A stretch of 64,000 nt of DNA from CAWAPS01 sp963783945 (GTDB lineage Bacteria; Actinomycetota; Acidimicrobiia; Acidimicrobiales; Palsa-688). The DNA lies in contig CAWAPS010000002.1 in assembly GCA_963783945.1 (NCBI GenBank), positions 1,054,001 to 1,118,000 on the forward strand. Reading direction: 5' to 3'. This document shows positions 44,190-53,187 of this stretch, piece after piece (positions within the stretch are counted from its first letter, which is position 1; every line of letters begins with the position of its first letter). Under the pieces are notes generated by a model. The model was not told the DNA's origin and searched no databases. It saw nothing but the letters and a program-made list of their open reading frames with translations. Both the position numbers and the translations under genes were made by a program.

Positions 44190-44330
44190 ATCATGATGTC
44201 CTATGGCTCGACGCTAACGGTCAGACCGAGCTCTCAGCCTCGGGTGAAATCAGTCCCCGAGAACTGGCTGAGGCCGCGATCGCCAGGATCGAAAGCCGTG
44301 GATCGAACGACGGGTGGAGCCATTCGCGGC
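44190..44330 (+). pseudogene. N-terminal fragment of an amidase
   Basis: The frame reads DVLWLDANGQTELSASGEIS, then PRELAEAAIARIESRG, which is the N-terminal helix of amidase-signature enzymes (usually DATAQAELVRxGEVSPxELVEAAIARIE). The catalytic Ser-Ser-Lys region is absent; the frame runs into the 3' end of the MFS gene. It is a truncated relic. Confidence 0.6.
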
Positions 44331-44378
44331 TTCCTCAGGGTGGAGATCGTTGCGGGAAATCCCGTACGCGCCGGCTTC

Positions 44379-45827
44379 TTACGTCGCGGCTCCCTCGGGA
44401 GCGGGAACATTATCAGCGACCGGATCAAACGAACGCTTCGACTGGGGCAGGCGCCAGGCGAACACGAGTGCCACCAGCACGATGCCCGCGGCTGCGGCGA
44501 ACGCGGCGTTATAGGCGGCCTGCTCCTGGCCAGGTGTGGGGTGCGAGCCCGCCCCGATGGCGATGATCGCGCCTAACAGACCTACAGACAACGCGCCGCC
44601 GACCTGACCGGCGAGGGACCTGACGGCGGTGCCCTGGGCGAGAAGATGGCGAGGGAGGTCGCTAAGCCCCCCAACGGTGGCGGCCGGGCTCGTCAGGCCG
44701 GCTCCGAAACCCTGCATAGACAATAGGACCACAACGAGCGCGATCGGCGTGGTGAGGGTGAGCCAGGCATAGCCGGCCACTGCGACGAGCAGCACCGTAC
44801 ACCCGGTGATCATCGGTAGCCGCCACCCGACGCGGTCGACGATCCTGCCGCCGATCTGCATCCCGATCCCTTGCGCGACGGCCGCCGGAATGAACAAGAG
44901 CCCGACGGTCAGGGCGCTCAGGCCCCGGACGCTCTCCAGTTCCAAGGGGATGAACACCAGCCGGCCAAATTGAGCGATCATTACCAAGAGCATGATGGTC
45001 GTGCTCAACCGGAAGGCTCGCCGGCCGAACATGCGCAACTCCAGCATGGGGTGGTTGCTTCGCAGCTCATAAGGCGCGAAGGCGACCAGGGCGCCGACGC
45101 CCAGGGCCAGGCAGGTGACGGTGGCGACGGACGCCCAGCCCCACTGGTTGCCTTCGGACAGCCCCAGGACCACCAACGACAGCCCCCCACTGCCCAGGAG
45201 CAGGCCACCCAGGTCGAAGCGGCGGCGCTCCCGATGGCCGATCTGAGGTATGAGCCAGATCCCGGCGACGATGGCCACCGCACCGATCGGGGCGTTGATG
45301 AGGAATAGCCAGTGCCAGCTCACGGACGTGGCCAACCAACCGCCCACCGTCGGCCCGAGGGCAGGACCTACCAGGGCCGCCATGCCCCAGGTGGCCAAGA
45401 CGAAGCCGTGGCGTTCTCGGGGGAACAAATCCATGGCGATCGCCATCCCCAAGGGCATGAGCGCCCCACCGCCTAATCCCTGCACGGCGCGGAAGAACAC
45501 CAGGAACCCGAGATTCGGCGAGGCGGCGCAGGCGACGGATGCGCCGGTGAACACAGTGAGCATGACGAGAAACATCTTTTTGCGGCCGAAACGGTCGGAC
45601 GACCATCCCGTGATCGGCTGGGACGCGGCCAAGGCGAGCAAGTAGATCGACACCACCCATTCGATGCCGGTCCCCGCGTGCAGGTCTACGGCGATTGGGT
45701 GCAAGGCGACGGTCACGATCGTTGCGTCCAGGCTGAACATGAGTATCGCCGCCATCACGACCGCCATAGTCAGCCACGGGTTGCGCCTTGCGAGTGGTGC
45801 CGGCTGTGCCCGCTCTACCAGCGTCAT
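44379..45827 (-). CDS. MFS transporter, DHA2 (EmrB/QacA) family
   Basis: The 482-residue protein has 14 hydrophobic segments and the DHA2 landmarks: LMFSLDATIVTVALHPIAVD in helix 1 with its loop, GWSSDRFGRKKMFL (motif A), and GPALGPTVGGWLATSVSWHW (motif C) with FLINAPIG. It should export drugs, organic acids or similar compounds with proton antiport. Its ATG overlaps the stop of the upstream tetR gene by four bases (ATGA), making a two-gene operon. Near its 3' end a gene fragment lies on the other strand. Confidence 0.92.
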   Translation of the reverse strand: MTLVERAQPAPLARRNPWLTMAVVMAAILMFSLDATIVTVALHPIAVDLHAGTGIEWVVSIYLLALAASQPITGWSSDRFGRKKMFLVMLTVFTGASVACAASPNLGFLVFFRAVQGLGGGALMPLGMAIAMDLFPRERHGFVLATWGMAALVGPALGPTVGGWLATSVSWHWLFLINAPIGAVAIVAGIWLIPQIGHRERRRFDLGGLLLGSGGLSLVVLGLSEGNQWGWASVATVTCLALGVGALVAFAPYELRSNHPMLELRMFGRRAFRLSTTIMLLVMIAQFGRLVFIPLELESVRGLSALTVGLLFIPAAVAQGIGMQIGGRIVDRVGWRLPMITGCTVLLVAVAGYAWLTLTTPIALVVVLLSMQGFGAGLTSPAATVGGLSDLPRHLLAQGTAVRSLAGQVGGALSVGLLGAIIAIGAGSHPTPGQEQAAYNAAFAAAAGIVLVALVFAWRLPQSKRSFDPVADNVPAPEGAAT

Positions 45828-46465
45828 CGCCGCCGGCTCCTCCGCCCCGTAGGCATGGTTACCTCAGCGAGGTGGCTCAGAAGCTGGAAGCAGTGGTCGA
45901 CCTCACCGACCAGGTCGAGCGAGGGGTTTTGGGCCCAAGATCGACGAGCGGTGCGAAGTGCGGCCGACGTGCACGCCGCCAGGAGAACAGGCAGGGCATC
46001 ATCTGCTCGCAGGTTGAGACGGGTAGCGCAATAGCCAGCGACCGCCTTCGCTGATTCCTCGCTGGCTTGCAAATGGCGGGCGTGCAGCGAGGGCGCCTGC
46101 TCGATCAACCGGAGCCTCCGGAGTTCCCGTTCGGGCTGCTCCACGAGCATCGCTGCCAGCTCACACGCAGCGGCCCGCAACGACTCGAGCAGTGGTTCGT
46201 CCCGAGGGCGAGCGGCGAGGGCCGAGGCAAACCGCTCTTGGCGCTCGGCCGAGTCCGCGAACAGCACATCCTCCTTGCAGCCGAAGTATCGGTGGAAGGT
46301 GCGGGCGGAGACATCGACCTGATTACTGATGTCCTCAATAGTGGTGATGTCCACACCACGTGCTTCAAACAGTTCAAGTGCCGCGTCGACCAGCGCGTCC
46401 CGAGTCGCCTGCTTCTTGCGCTGCCGACGGCCCAGGCTTTGCGGAAGTTCCAGCGCCACCGGCAC
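45824..46465 (-). CDS. TetR family regulator of the adjacent MFS gene
   Basis: The HTH reads KKQATRDALVDAALELFEAR, then VDITTIEDISNQVDVSARTF and HRYFGCKEDVLFAD, the N-terminal TetR domain. A ligand-binding domain of normal length follows, and the protein has 213 residues. It is directly coupled to the MFS gene through an ATGA overlap, so it probably represses that operon and is released by the transporter's substrate. No operator palindrome was identified with confidence upstream. Confidence 0.92.
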   Translation of the reverse strand: MPVALELPQSLGRRQRKKQATRDALVDAALELFEARGVDITTIEDISNQVDVSARTFHRYFGCKEDVLFADSAERQERFASALAARPRDEPLLESLRAAACELAAMLVEQPERELRRLRLIEQAPSLHARHLQASEESAKAVAGYCATRLNLRADDALPVLLAACTSAALRTARRSWAQNPSLDLVGEVDHCFQLLSHLAEVTMPTGRRSRRR

Positions 46466-46979
46466 CTCCGGAGGCTATCAAAATGTCAGAGCACGACAAT
46501 CGTCCGAATCGGACAGAACGCAAGCATTTTCTTGTCCCGAGGGTCCGGTGTATTGTCGGCCGTCGTCGCCTCGGCAAGACAACCGGACAAAGACGACGAA
46601 CGCCCGGCCGGTCTCGGTCCCCGGCTCATAGTCGATCCCGCGTCCCTCAGCGGACACCGGGGAGATCGTGAGACCGCGCCAGAATGCGCGGGTGACAAGA
46701 CCTCCCCGATAGGAGCATTCTGGCGCTGGAGCGACGTGCCTCTGGCGAAAGTGCGGAAAGGTATGTGCAACGTTGTGCCGGACCAGCAGGGAAAAGTGGT
46801 TGTAGGCGGCTTACGGTGCCGGGCTTGATGAACGGCGAGATGAAAACCGCACCGACCAACCCACCGCCGGCACCAAGGAAACCGGGCCACGGCTCGTTGG
46901 GAATCGATGGGTCGCTTTGGAAAGGTGGTATTGGTGGAGCTGATCGGCAGCTGAGGGACTGGATACAGGGAGGTGCCGG
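46466..46979. other. Divergent intergenic region, nothing recognised
   Basis: About 510 bases between tetR and the oxidoreductase gene. It should contain both promoters. No motif or palindrome stands out, and the open frames are shadows. Confidence 0.45.
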
Positions 46980-47897
46980 ATGAAGGCGATCGTGGTGGCG
47001 GACCAGGCTGCGGGAAGGGCCGGGATGACGCTGGTGGAGCGGCCCGAGCCGCAGGCAGCGATAAACGATGTCGTCGTTGAGGTTCATGCGTCGGGATTCG
47101 TCCCGGATGAGATGGAGTGGCCCTCGACCCCGACCGATCGCGTCGGCCGTGACCGGACACCGTCGATTCTCGGGCACGAGCTGGCCGGAGTGGTCACCGC
47201 CCTCGGCTATGGCACAACGGGGGTGTCGGTGGGACAGCGGGTGTTCGGCCTCGCGGACTGGTATCGCGACGGCACCCTGGCGGAGCAGGTGGCGATCGAG
47301 GCACGCAACCTCGCGCCACTGCCGGGCGACGTCGACTTCACGGTAGGCGCGAGCCTGCCGATCTCGGGCCTGACCGCATGGCAAGGGCTATTCGAGCACG
47401 GCCGCCTTCAGGCGGGGCAGAGCGTCCTTGCGCACGGCGCGGCCGGCGCAGTCGGGACGATGGTGACGCAACTCGCACACGAGACCGGCGCATACGTCAT
47501 CGGCACCGGACGCGCCGGCGACCGCCAAAAGGCGCTCGACTTCGGCGCGCAAGAGTTCGTCGACCTCGACAACGACGTCCTGGAAGACGTCGGCAGAGTC
47601 AACCTGGTGTTCGACGTCATCGGCGGCGACATCCAGAAGCGGTCCGTAGGCCTGATTCGAGCCGGAGGAACGCTGGTGACCATCGTCGGGCCGACCGAGG
47701 CGCGGCCCGACGACGGCCTAGTGGTCGACTTCGTTGTCGAGTCCGATCGTGGCCAACTGGGTGAGATCGTGCAGCGGGTGCGAGACGGACGACTCCGGAC
47801 AAACATCGGCAACGTCGCGACTCTCGACGACGCCGTCGCCGCCCTTAACCCGTCAGAGCGGCGCAAGGGGAAGACGATCATCAGGGTTCGTCCATAG
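46980..47897 (+). CDS. MDR/zinc-type NADP-dependent oxidoreductase (quinone-oxidoreductase-like)
   Basis: The 305 residues show the GroES-like N-domain (DVVVEVHASGFVPDE, SILGHELAGVVTALGYGTTG) and the Rossmann motif SVLAHGAAGAVGTMVTQLAH (AxGxxG). No zinc-binding Cys set is visible, and His64-like residues vary, so it belongs to the zinc-free quinone reductase or enoyl-reductase-like side. AGGGAGGTGCCGG lies just before the ATG. It follows a divergent tetR-MFS unit. Compared with the broken homologue at 6315-6901 it is intact. Confidence 0.9.
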   Translation: MKAIVVADQAAGRAGMTLVERPEPQAAINDVVVEVHASGFVPDEMEWPSTPTDRVGRDRTPSILGHELAGVVTALGYGTTGVSVGQRVFGLADWYRDGTLAEQVAIEARNLAPLPGDVDFTVGASLPISGLTAWQGLFEHGRLQAGQSVLAHGAAGAVGTMVTQLAHETGAYVIGTGRAGDRQKALDFGAQEFVDLDNDVLEDVGRVNLVFDVIGGDIQKRSVGLIRAGGTLVTIVGPTEARPDDGLVVDFVVESDRGQLGEIVQRVRDGRLRTNIGNVATLDDAVAALNPSERRKGKTIIRVRP

Positions 47898-48184
47898 GAA
47901 CTCCGGACGGCCCGGAAGTGGAATTTGGGGACGGTCTGGAGGAACATTAGAGGCGAGTCCTCTGTACTGCGAGACTTGGGATTGCTTCGTTGTGTGCGGA
48001 CTGTTGCCTCGGGCCAGGAGTGCGACCCTTCATCGGACGGTTGGGTCTCATGAGGGCTATGAGGGGTGCGAACCCAACGGTGGGGTCGTCACGCACGGAT
48101 TCACTGGGCCGTGACGTTCATCTGCTCGCTTCCCTGCGGCGACGTGCGAGCGGACGAAGACCGACGAAACCACCTCCAACCATC
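47898..48184. other. Intergenic, nothing recognised
   Basis: About 290 bases. Frames overlap but show no motif. The end merges into the polynucleotide kinase-phosphatase-like fragment. Confidence 0.4.
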
Positions 48185-48441
48185 CGGAGCGGCGGCGGGG
48201 GTTCTGCGTCGGCGATCTCGTCGAGCGCGGCCGAGCCACCCCGGCCGTACTGCGACTGGCGATGGGCGTGGTCGCCTCCGATGGAGCCCTCTGCGTGCCG
48301 AGCAACCACGAGACCAAGCTCCTGCGCGCCCTGCAGGGCCGCGCCGTCACCGCCAGGGGCGGCCTGGCCGAATCGCTGGCCCAGCTCGCCGCCGGGCCCC
48401 GCGAGTTCTCAGCCCAGGTCGCCTGTCAGGGTGCGGGATGA
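48185..48441 (+). pseudogene. Fragment of a polynucleotide kinase-phosphatase (calcineurin-like domain)
   Basis: The frame reads FCVGDLVERGRATPAVLRLA, then SDGALCVPSNHETKLLRALQ and GRAVTARGGLAESLAQLAAG. Bacterial PNKP (RNA repair) proteins have FVGDLVDRGPDTPxVLRL and ALCVPGNHExKLLRALxG here. The usual metal-binding Asp of VDRGP is Glu (VERGR), and GNHE is SNHE, so the site is altered. The N-terminal kinase and C-terminal ligase parts are missing. It ends at a TGA that overlaps an ATG 25 codons upstream of, and in frame with, the arsR start. Confidence 0.75.
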
Positions 48442-48502
48442 GTGCCTATCCGGCGAAGACAGCTCGCGCTGCCCGATTGACATCGTCGGCGGGAGGTGTA
48501 AC

Positions 48503-48522
48503 CTACAACCAAATGGTTGTAG
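48503..48522. promoter_or_regulatory. 20-base perfect palindrome overlapping the arsR start codon
   Basis: CTACAACCA-AA-TGGTTGTAG is a 9-2-9 perfect inverted repeat that contains the ATG of arsR (48513-48515). ArsR-SRPBCC operons commonly carry an ACAACC...GGTTGT-type operator at this position, so repressor binding would block initiation. It is a strong regulatory candidate. Confidence 0.75.
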
Positions 48523-48866
48523 CACCCCTCGAGCTCGAGAAACAGACCGACCGGCTGTTCTTCGCGCTCAGCGACACAACCCGGCGCGACATCGTCACGC
48601 AGACGCTCGACCGTGAGCGCTCCGTCAGCGACCTCGGCCGGCTGTATCCGATCAGCCTCACCGCGGTGCAGAAGCACGTCGAGGTCCTGGTCGACGCCGG
48701 TCTGGTCTCAAAGCACCGGAGCGGACGGGAACAGCTCGTGCGCGGCGAGGTCAACCAACTGCGCCGCGCCCACGAACTTCTCGATGAGCTCGAAACGCGG
48801 TGGCGGGCCCGCCTCGAACGCTTCGAAGACGTCCTCAACCAGACCACTGGAAAGGAAAACGAATGA
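48513..48866 (+). CDS. ArsR family transcriptional regulator
   Basis: The 117-residue protein has the winged HTH: LFFALSDTTRRDIVTQTLDR, SVSDLGRLYPISLTAVQKHV, VLVDAGLVSKHRSGREQLVR. There is no metal-binding Cys set, so it is of the SRPBCC-linked type rather than a metal sensor. The start at MVVAPLELEK is chosen because the operator palindrome spans it and homology begins soon after. An in-frame ATG 25 codons upstream also exists. It overlaps the SRPBCC gene by four bases (ATGA). Confidence 0.92.
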   Translation: MVVAPLELEKQTDRLFFALSDTTRRDIVTQTLDRERSVSDLGRLYPISLTAVQKHVEVLVDAGLVSKHRSGREQLVRGEVNQLRRAHELLDELETRWRARLERFEDVLNQTTGKENE

Positions 48867-49360
48867 CCGTTTGCCATGTCGACAAGGACGCGGAGGCCAA
48901 GACGATGGTCATCACTGCCGAGTTCAAGACGTCCATCACCAACGTGTGGCAGCTGTGGGCCGACCCGCGCCTACTCGAGCGGTGGTGGGGTCCGCCAGGA
49001 TTCCCGGCCACCTTCGAGCATCACGACCTCACGCCGGGCGGCACGATCACCTACTACATGTCCAGCCCCGACGGCGACGACAGGTTCGACGGCACCTGGA
49101 ACGTGGTCGAGGTCGTCGCCCCGACCAGGCTCGTGGTCGAAGACGCAATCGTCGAAGATGACGGAACTCCCAGCGACGGCAATTCCATGACCCGCATGGA
49201 GATCGACATCCAGGCGGCGGGCGACACGACCCGCATGATCCTCACCACGCATTTCGACTCGCTCGAAGGCATGGAGCAAGCGATCGCCATGGGCGTCGTT
49301 GACGGCATGCAGGCCTGCATGTCCCAGATCGACGCCCTGCTCGCCGAGGTCGCCGCCTAA
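48863..49360 (+). CDS. SRPBCC (AHSA1-type) domain protein
   Basis: The 165-residue protein has the START/SRPBCC fold: KTMVITAEFKTSITNVWQLW, ADPRLLERWWGPPGFPATFE and HDLTPGGTITYYMSSPDGD, then a C-terminal helix EGMEQAIAMGVVDGMQACMS. The WWGPxGF block is characteristic of the AHSA1 type. Such proteins pair with ArsR repressors and are thought to bind lipids or hydrophobic ligands. It is coupled to arsR by an ATGA overlap. Its 3' end converges with a permease fragment on the other strand. Confidence 0.88.
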   Translation: MTVCHVDKDAEAKTMVITAEFKTSITNVWQLWADPRLLERWWGPPGFPATFEHHDLTPGGTITYYMSSPDGDDRFDGTWNVVEVVAPTRLVVEDAIVEDDGTPSDGNSMTRMEIDIQAAGDTTRMILTTHFDSLEGMEQAIAMGVVDGMQACMSQIDALLAEVAA

Positions 49361-49364
49361 CGGA

Positions 49365-49485
49365 TTACCCCCAGCGGAGGAACTTGGCCGCCAGCACCGG
49401 GCCGACGACGGCCCACACCGCGAACACGACCCATGCACGCATGCCCGCAGCGACGGCGCCGCCCAGGTCGCTACTGGGCCACATC
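49365..49485 (-). pseudogene. C-terminal fragment of an ABC-type membrane permease
   Basis: The minus-strand end reads AAGMRAWVVFAVWAVVGPVL, then AAKFLRWG and a stop at 49365. It is the usual last helix and basic tail of ABC-2 permeases (typically WxxxAxxLAxRFFRW). The remaining ~200 residues are not present upstream, where frames are unrelated. It looks like a left-over tail. Confidence 0.45.
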
Positions 49486-50085
49486 GGTCAGAATCCCGTT
49501 CGGTGACGGCCGATCGAGCGGGTCGCCGCCCATCTCGCACTCGCTCATCCGGCCCCGGAACCCCGGCTGGCGCTGAGCGGCCATTCGCTCCGAAACCCTA
49601 GACGACCACGGATTCGACCGTCCCCCCGGCCCCGAAGAGCCCCGACCAGGCGGTGTTGTGCCCAGCGGCGGCGGCGCACCAGCGAACCGACCACATACAA
49701 CCACATGTGCGACGAGCCGTCTGAGGGGCGAGTGGTGTCAAACGCGAAATCCAACGAGGTCAAAACGAGCAGCGCGACATGAGCGTGGGAGCCTCGGCAG
49801 AGACGCCTGGCACGACGGGGTGGAATGAAACTCGAGGACAGCCAGGTCAACGGAGCTGTGTCGATTGCCGCTCTGAGCACTGCTGGACAGGCGTCATGCG
49901 CAACACGGTCAACGGTACGGTCAAGGTGAACCACACCACGATGGGAGACAGCCGCGATAGAGATCGGGCTACACCGTCATCCATGGCACTCTGCCGTGTG
50001 CAAGGAATGCTCTCGCCTTGCCTGGTGGGGAGCGGGGTATCCCGGAGCCAGCCCGACCGGTCACTGCCCCGCTCCGGGGGCGGAT
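49486..50085. other. Intergenic, nothing recognised
   Basis: About 600 bases with overlapping short open frames on both strands. I see some membrane-like stretches (MWLYVVGSLV near 49700 on the minus strand) but no coherent gene. Confidence 0.4.
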
Positions 50086-50964
50086 CTACAGCCTGGCCCT
50101 GAGAGCCGAGGCCGGGGCTACTGCAGGGGTGAGGAAGTCCAGGAGAAGCGCGTTGACCCGCTCCGGTGCCTCCAGCTGCATCCAGTGGCCTGGTCCTTCG
50201 AGACGCGCATAGCGCCACGGGCCGGCCACATTCTCCGCCGAGCGGGTCATCTGGGCTTCGGTCAGCGCAAAGTCGCCGCTGCTCCAGACACCCAGCGTTG
50301 GGGCCTGCACCAGGGGGAGGGCGGGTGGAGGGCCGACGAAGGACTCCGGGCCCACGATGGCCCGGAAGTAGTTGAGCCCGGGGGTCAGAGACGAATTCGC
50401 TTCTAGATCGGCGATCACGTCGTGTTCGTCCGGATGACGGAACAAGAACCGGAAGTTGGTCCATTGGTTCGCGGACAGCCACTCCTCGGCCACACCCGGG
50501 AACTGGAAGAGCAGCATGAACCACGCCTTCTCCAGCTGATCGAGATCTAGCTGACCCGGGTGGCCCCTGAACGTGGCCGGATGCCCGATGGACAGGGCCA
50601 CCAGGCGGTCGACGGTGTCAGGCGCCACTGAAGCCAGCACCCACGCCACCGCCGCCCCCCAGTCGTGGCCGACCACGTGGGCCCGGGGTAGGCCAGCGTC
50701 GGCCAGCACCGCCCTCACATCCGACACAAGTTGCATGATTTCGTAGGCGCCGACCTCGACGGGTCGGGCCGAACGCCCGTATCCGCGCATGTCGGGGACG
50801 ATCACCCGGTAGCCGGCGCCGGCCAGCGCCGGCACCTGATGACGCCAGAGGCGTCCTGAATCGGGGAAGCCGTGGAGCAGCACCACGGGTGCGCCCTCGC
50901 CGGTGACCTCGTAGTGGATCTCGATCGGGACGGAGTTCTCGCGCCCGACGGTGACCTTGGGCAT
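50086..50964 (-). CDS. Alpha/beta hydrolase, epoxide-hydrolase-like
   Basis: The 292-residue protein has HGFPDSGRLWRHQVPALAGA, GYRVIVPDMRGYGRSARPVE, the nucleophile elbow VVGHDWGAAVAWVLA with Asp as nucleophile (as in epoxide hydrolases and dehalogenases), and the catalytic His in GPGHWMQLE. The ATG at 50964 with AAAGGA upstream is the start, and a longer open frame upstream lacks homology. Many such enzymes hydrolyse epoxides or esters, fitting the oxidative pathway region. The substrate is unknown. Confidence 0.9.
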   Translation of the reverse strand: MPKVTVGRENSVPIEIHYEVTGEGAPVVLLHGFPDSGRLWRHQVPALAGAGYRVIVPDMRGYGRSARPVEVGAYEIMQLVSDVRAVLADAGLPRAHVVGHDWGAAVAWVLASVAPDTVDRLVALSIGHPATFRGHPGQLDLDQLEKAWFMLLFQFPGVAEEWLSANQWTNFRFLFRHPDEHDVIADLEANSSLTPGLNYFRAIVGPESFVGPPPALPLVQAPTLGVWSSGDFALTEAQMTRSAENVAGPWRYARLEGPGHWMQLEAPERVNALLLDFLTPAVAPASALRARL

Positions 50965-51181
50965 GAGCGTTCCTTTCTCTTCGGGGTCTGGCTCGCATCC
51001 GGGTGACAGACCGGGCGCCGGCCGACCGATACTCCCGTAAGGCTCGCGTCTCGGCCCGCCCGTCGCGCCCGTGGAAACCCCTAGTCGACACCTCGACCCC
51101 ACGGACCAGGGATTTCCACAGGTGCGAGGCCGAGCGAGAAGCGCCACCCTGATTAGGTCAACACCAACTCCGGAGGTCATT

Positions 51182-52048
51182 ATGAGCACCCCTGACGTGC
51201 CCTTAGCAGCGAAGGCCGCGCAAGTCAGGCTCAATCGAGTTACAGACTCGTACTCTCGAGTCTTGCTCGACAACCCGCCGCTCAACCTCATGGGTCCGGA
51301 GTTCGTCTGGCAGATCCGAGAGATTGTCACGACGCTCGAGAACGACGACCGAGTGAAGGTGGTGGTCTTCGAAAGTGCCGTCGACGGCGTCTTTCTGAAT
51401 CACTCCGACTTCCTCACCAACATTGAGGATCTGACCAGCATCCCGCAAGGTCCGACCGGCCTCGAGGCATGGCCGGACGTCCTGGTGCGCCTGACGCGGG
51501 CCCCGTTCGTCTCGATCGCGCTGATCCGGGGGCGGGCGACCGGGAACGGCAGTGAACTGGCGCTCGCCTGCGACATGAGCTTCGCCAGCCGAGAGCGAGC
51601 GCTCTTGTCGCAGTGGGAAGTGGGCGTGGGCCTCGTCGCTGGTGGAGGGCCCATGGCGCGGTTGCCGCGGGTCATGGGCCGTGGACGCGCCCTCGAAGTG
51701 CTCCTGAGTTCAGAAGACATCCGAGCTGCCGATGCCGAGCTCTACGGCTACGTGAACCGAGCGCTACCGGATGCCGAGTTGGACAATTTCGTCGACGCAC
51801 TCGCAACCCGGATCGCCTCGTTCGACAAGTGGGCGATCGCCAACACCAAGCGCCTCGTGAACGAAGCCAGCTTGCCGCCCGACGTCGAAATGAGAGCGGG
51901 CTGGGATGCCTGCATGACCTCCGTTAAGCGACCAGCGGCCCAGGAAAGAATCAAGACCCTCCTGGAGCAAGGGCTCCAGAAGCCTGGAGACACCCAAAAT
52001 CGGCTCGGATTCCACCTGGGTCAGCTCGGCCTCAAGGGCGAGCGCTGA
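51182..52048 (+). CDS. Enoyl-CoA hydratase/isomerase (crotonase) family protein
   Basis: The 288-residue protein has the crotonase fold: LLDNPPLNLMGPEFVWQIRE, VVFESAVDGVFLNHSDF, SIALIRGRATGNGSELALAC, DMSFASRERALLSQWEVGVG. The oxyanion-hole region (RGRATGNGSELAL) is a variant of the usual GxxxGGGxEL, and the classical pair of catalytic Glu residues is not clear, so it may be an isomerase, thioesterase or hydrolase variant. GGAGGTCATT precedes the ATG. A GlcG-like gene follows after 42 bases. Confidence 0.82.
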   Translation: MSTPDVPLAAKAAQVRLNRVTDSYSRVLLDNPPLNLMGPEFVWQIREIVTTLENDDRVKVVVFESAVDGVFLNHSDFLTNIEDLTSIPQGPTGLEAWPDVLVRLTRAPFVSIALIRGRATGNGSELALACDMSFASRERALLSQWEVGVGLVAGGGPMARLPRVMGRGRALEVLLSSEDIRAADAELYGYVNRALPDAELDNFVDALATRIASFDKWAIANTKRLVNEASLPPDVEMRAGWDACMTSVKRPAAQERIKTLLEQGLQKPGDTQNRLGFHLGQLGLKGER

Positions 52049-52090
52049 CATCCGAACGGCCTATCTCACCTCCGAAAGGAACACAAGACC

Positions 52091-52480
52091 ATGGACTTAC
52101 TCATGACCGGGAAGAAAATCGCTGAGCGGGTCGAGGCCGAGTCGTTGAAGCAAAACGTACCCGTCGCGGTAACCGTCATTGACATCCACGGGAACATTGT
52201 TCTCGTCCACCGCATGACCGGAGCGCCCGTATTCTCCCTTGAGATCTCGGAGCGAAAGGCCTACACGTCCGCGCTCGTCGGCCTGCGCACCGCTGACCTC
52301 CTCCCCGTCGTGCAACCCGGCGCGGAGCTCTATCCCCTCCTCCTCATCGCCGGCGGTAGATACACCGCGATGGGCGGCGGCGTGCCGCTCATGAACGAGG
52401 GCAAGGTAATCGCCGGCGTCGGAGTCAGCGGCGGAACGACGGAGCAGGACATTGGCATCGTCGAAGCGGCGATGAAATAA
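52091..52480 (+). CDS. GlcG/HbpS family heme-binding-like protein
   Basis: The 129 residues match the GlcG/HbpS fold: VAVTVIDIHGNIVLVHRMTG, ISERKAYTSALVGLRTADLL, GGGVPLMNEGKVIAGVGVSG, GTTEQDIGIVEAAMK. Family members are often encoded beside oxidoreductases, and some bind heme or small organic ligands. It is probably co-transcribed with the crotonase-family gene upstream (42-base gap, GGAACAC upstream of ATG). No signal peptide is seen. Confidence 0.88.
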   Translation: MDLLMTGKKIAERVEAESLKQNVPVAVTVIDIHGNIVLVHRMTGAPVFSLEISERKAYTSALVGLRTADLLPVVQPGAELYPLLLIAGGRYTAMGGGVPLMNEGKVIAGVGVSGGTTEQDIGIVEAAMK

Positions 52481-52632
52481 ATCGTCGCTATCGAGCATGT
52501 CAAAGGACCCTGAGAAGGACACCGAATTCCGGCAGGTGGCACTTCACTGACCCGAGATGAGACCCACGAAGCAGCTCAGCGTTAACGGAAACACAGGACC
52601 AATAACCAAACCAAGGAAGGCAGGAGATTGCC

Positions 52633-53067
52633 ATGAGCGTCACGATAAGACTCGAAAACCACATTGTCCCAGTGACTGACGTCGACCGGGCCAAGGGGTT
52701 CTACCAGCAGCTGGGTTGGCGGCTCGACGACGACGTTGCGCCGATGGATGGGCTTCGCTTCGTCCAGTTCACACCCCCTGGCTCGCCGGCCTCGATCACG
52801 TTCGGCCTTGGACTCCCAACGGGTTCTGCTGGGGGGATCCAGGCCACCCTCGTCGTCTCCGACATCGAGGCGGCCCACGACGAACTCCTCAAACTTGGTA
52901 TCGACGTAAGTGACGTGTGGCACGGCCCGCCGTTCCCCGTTGAGGCGCGCCAGCCCGGTCCCGACCCCGAGCGCACCAGCTACGGGTCTTTCTGCTCCTT
53001 CAACGACCCCGACGCCAACCTGTGGCTCGTCCAAGAGGTCACCACGCGGCTCCCAGGCCGGGAGTGA
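52633..53067 (+). CDS. VOC family protein (glyoxalase/dioxygenase fold)
   Basis: The 144-residue protein has the paired beta-alpha-beta-beta-beta modules of the VOC fold: LENHIVPVTDVDRAKGFYQQ, LGWRLDDDVAPMDGLRFVQF, LVVSDIEAAHDELLKLGIDV and SFCSFNDPDANLWLVQEVT. The metal-ligand-like His/Glu pattern is partial. Members include glyoxalase I, extradiol dioxygenases and resistance proteins. A GAAGGCAGGAG site lies before the ATG. It probably belongs to the same plus-strand unit as the GlcG-like gene, although a 150-base gap separates them. Confidence 0.88.
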   Translation: MSVTIRLENHIVPVTDVDRAKGFYQQLGWRLDDDVAPMDGLRFVQFTPPGSPASITFGLGLPTGSAGGIQATLVVSDIEAAHDELLKLGIDVSDVWHGPPFPVEARQPGPDPERTSYGSFCSFNDPDANLWLVQEVTTRLPGRE

Positions 53068-53187
53068 TCGGCCGGTCTCACCGATTCGCAACGACGCCCC
53101 GGCCCGTCGCAGGTGCGAGGGCCGGGGGGTCCATCCGCACCCTGGAACACCCGCTCCCAGCGGGAATCCAAGAAAGGGAGAGAGGCA

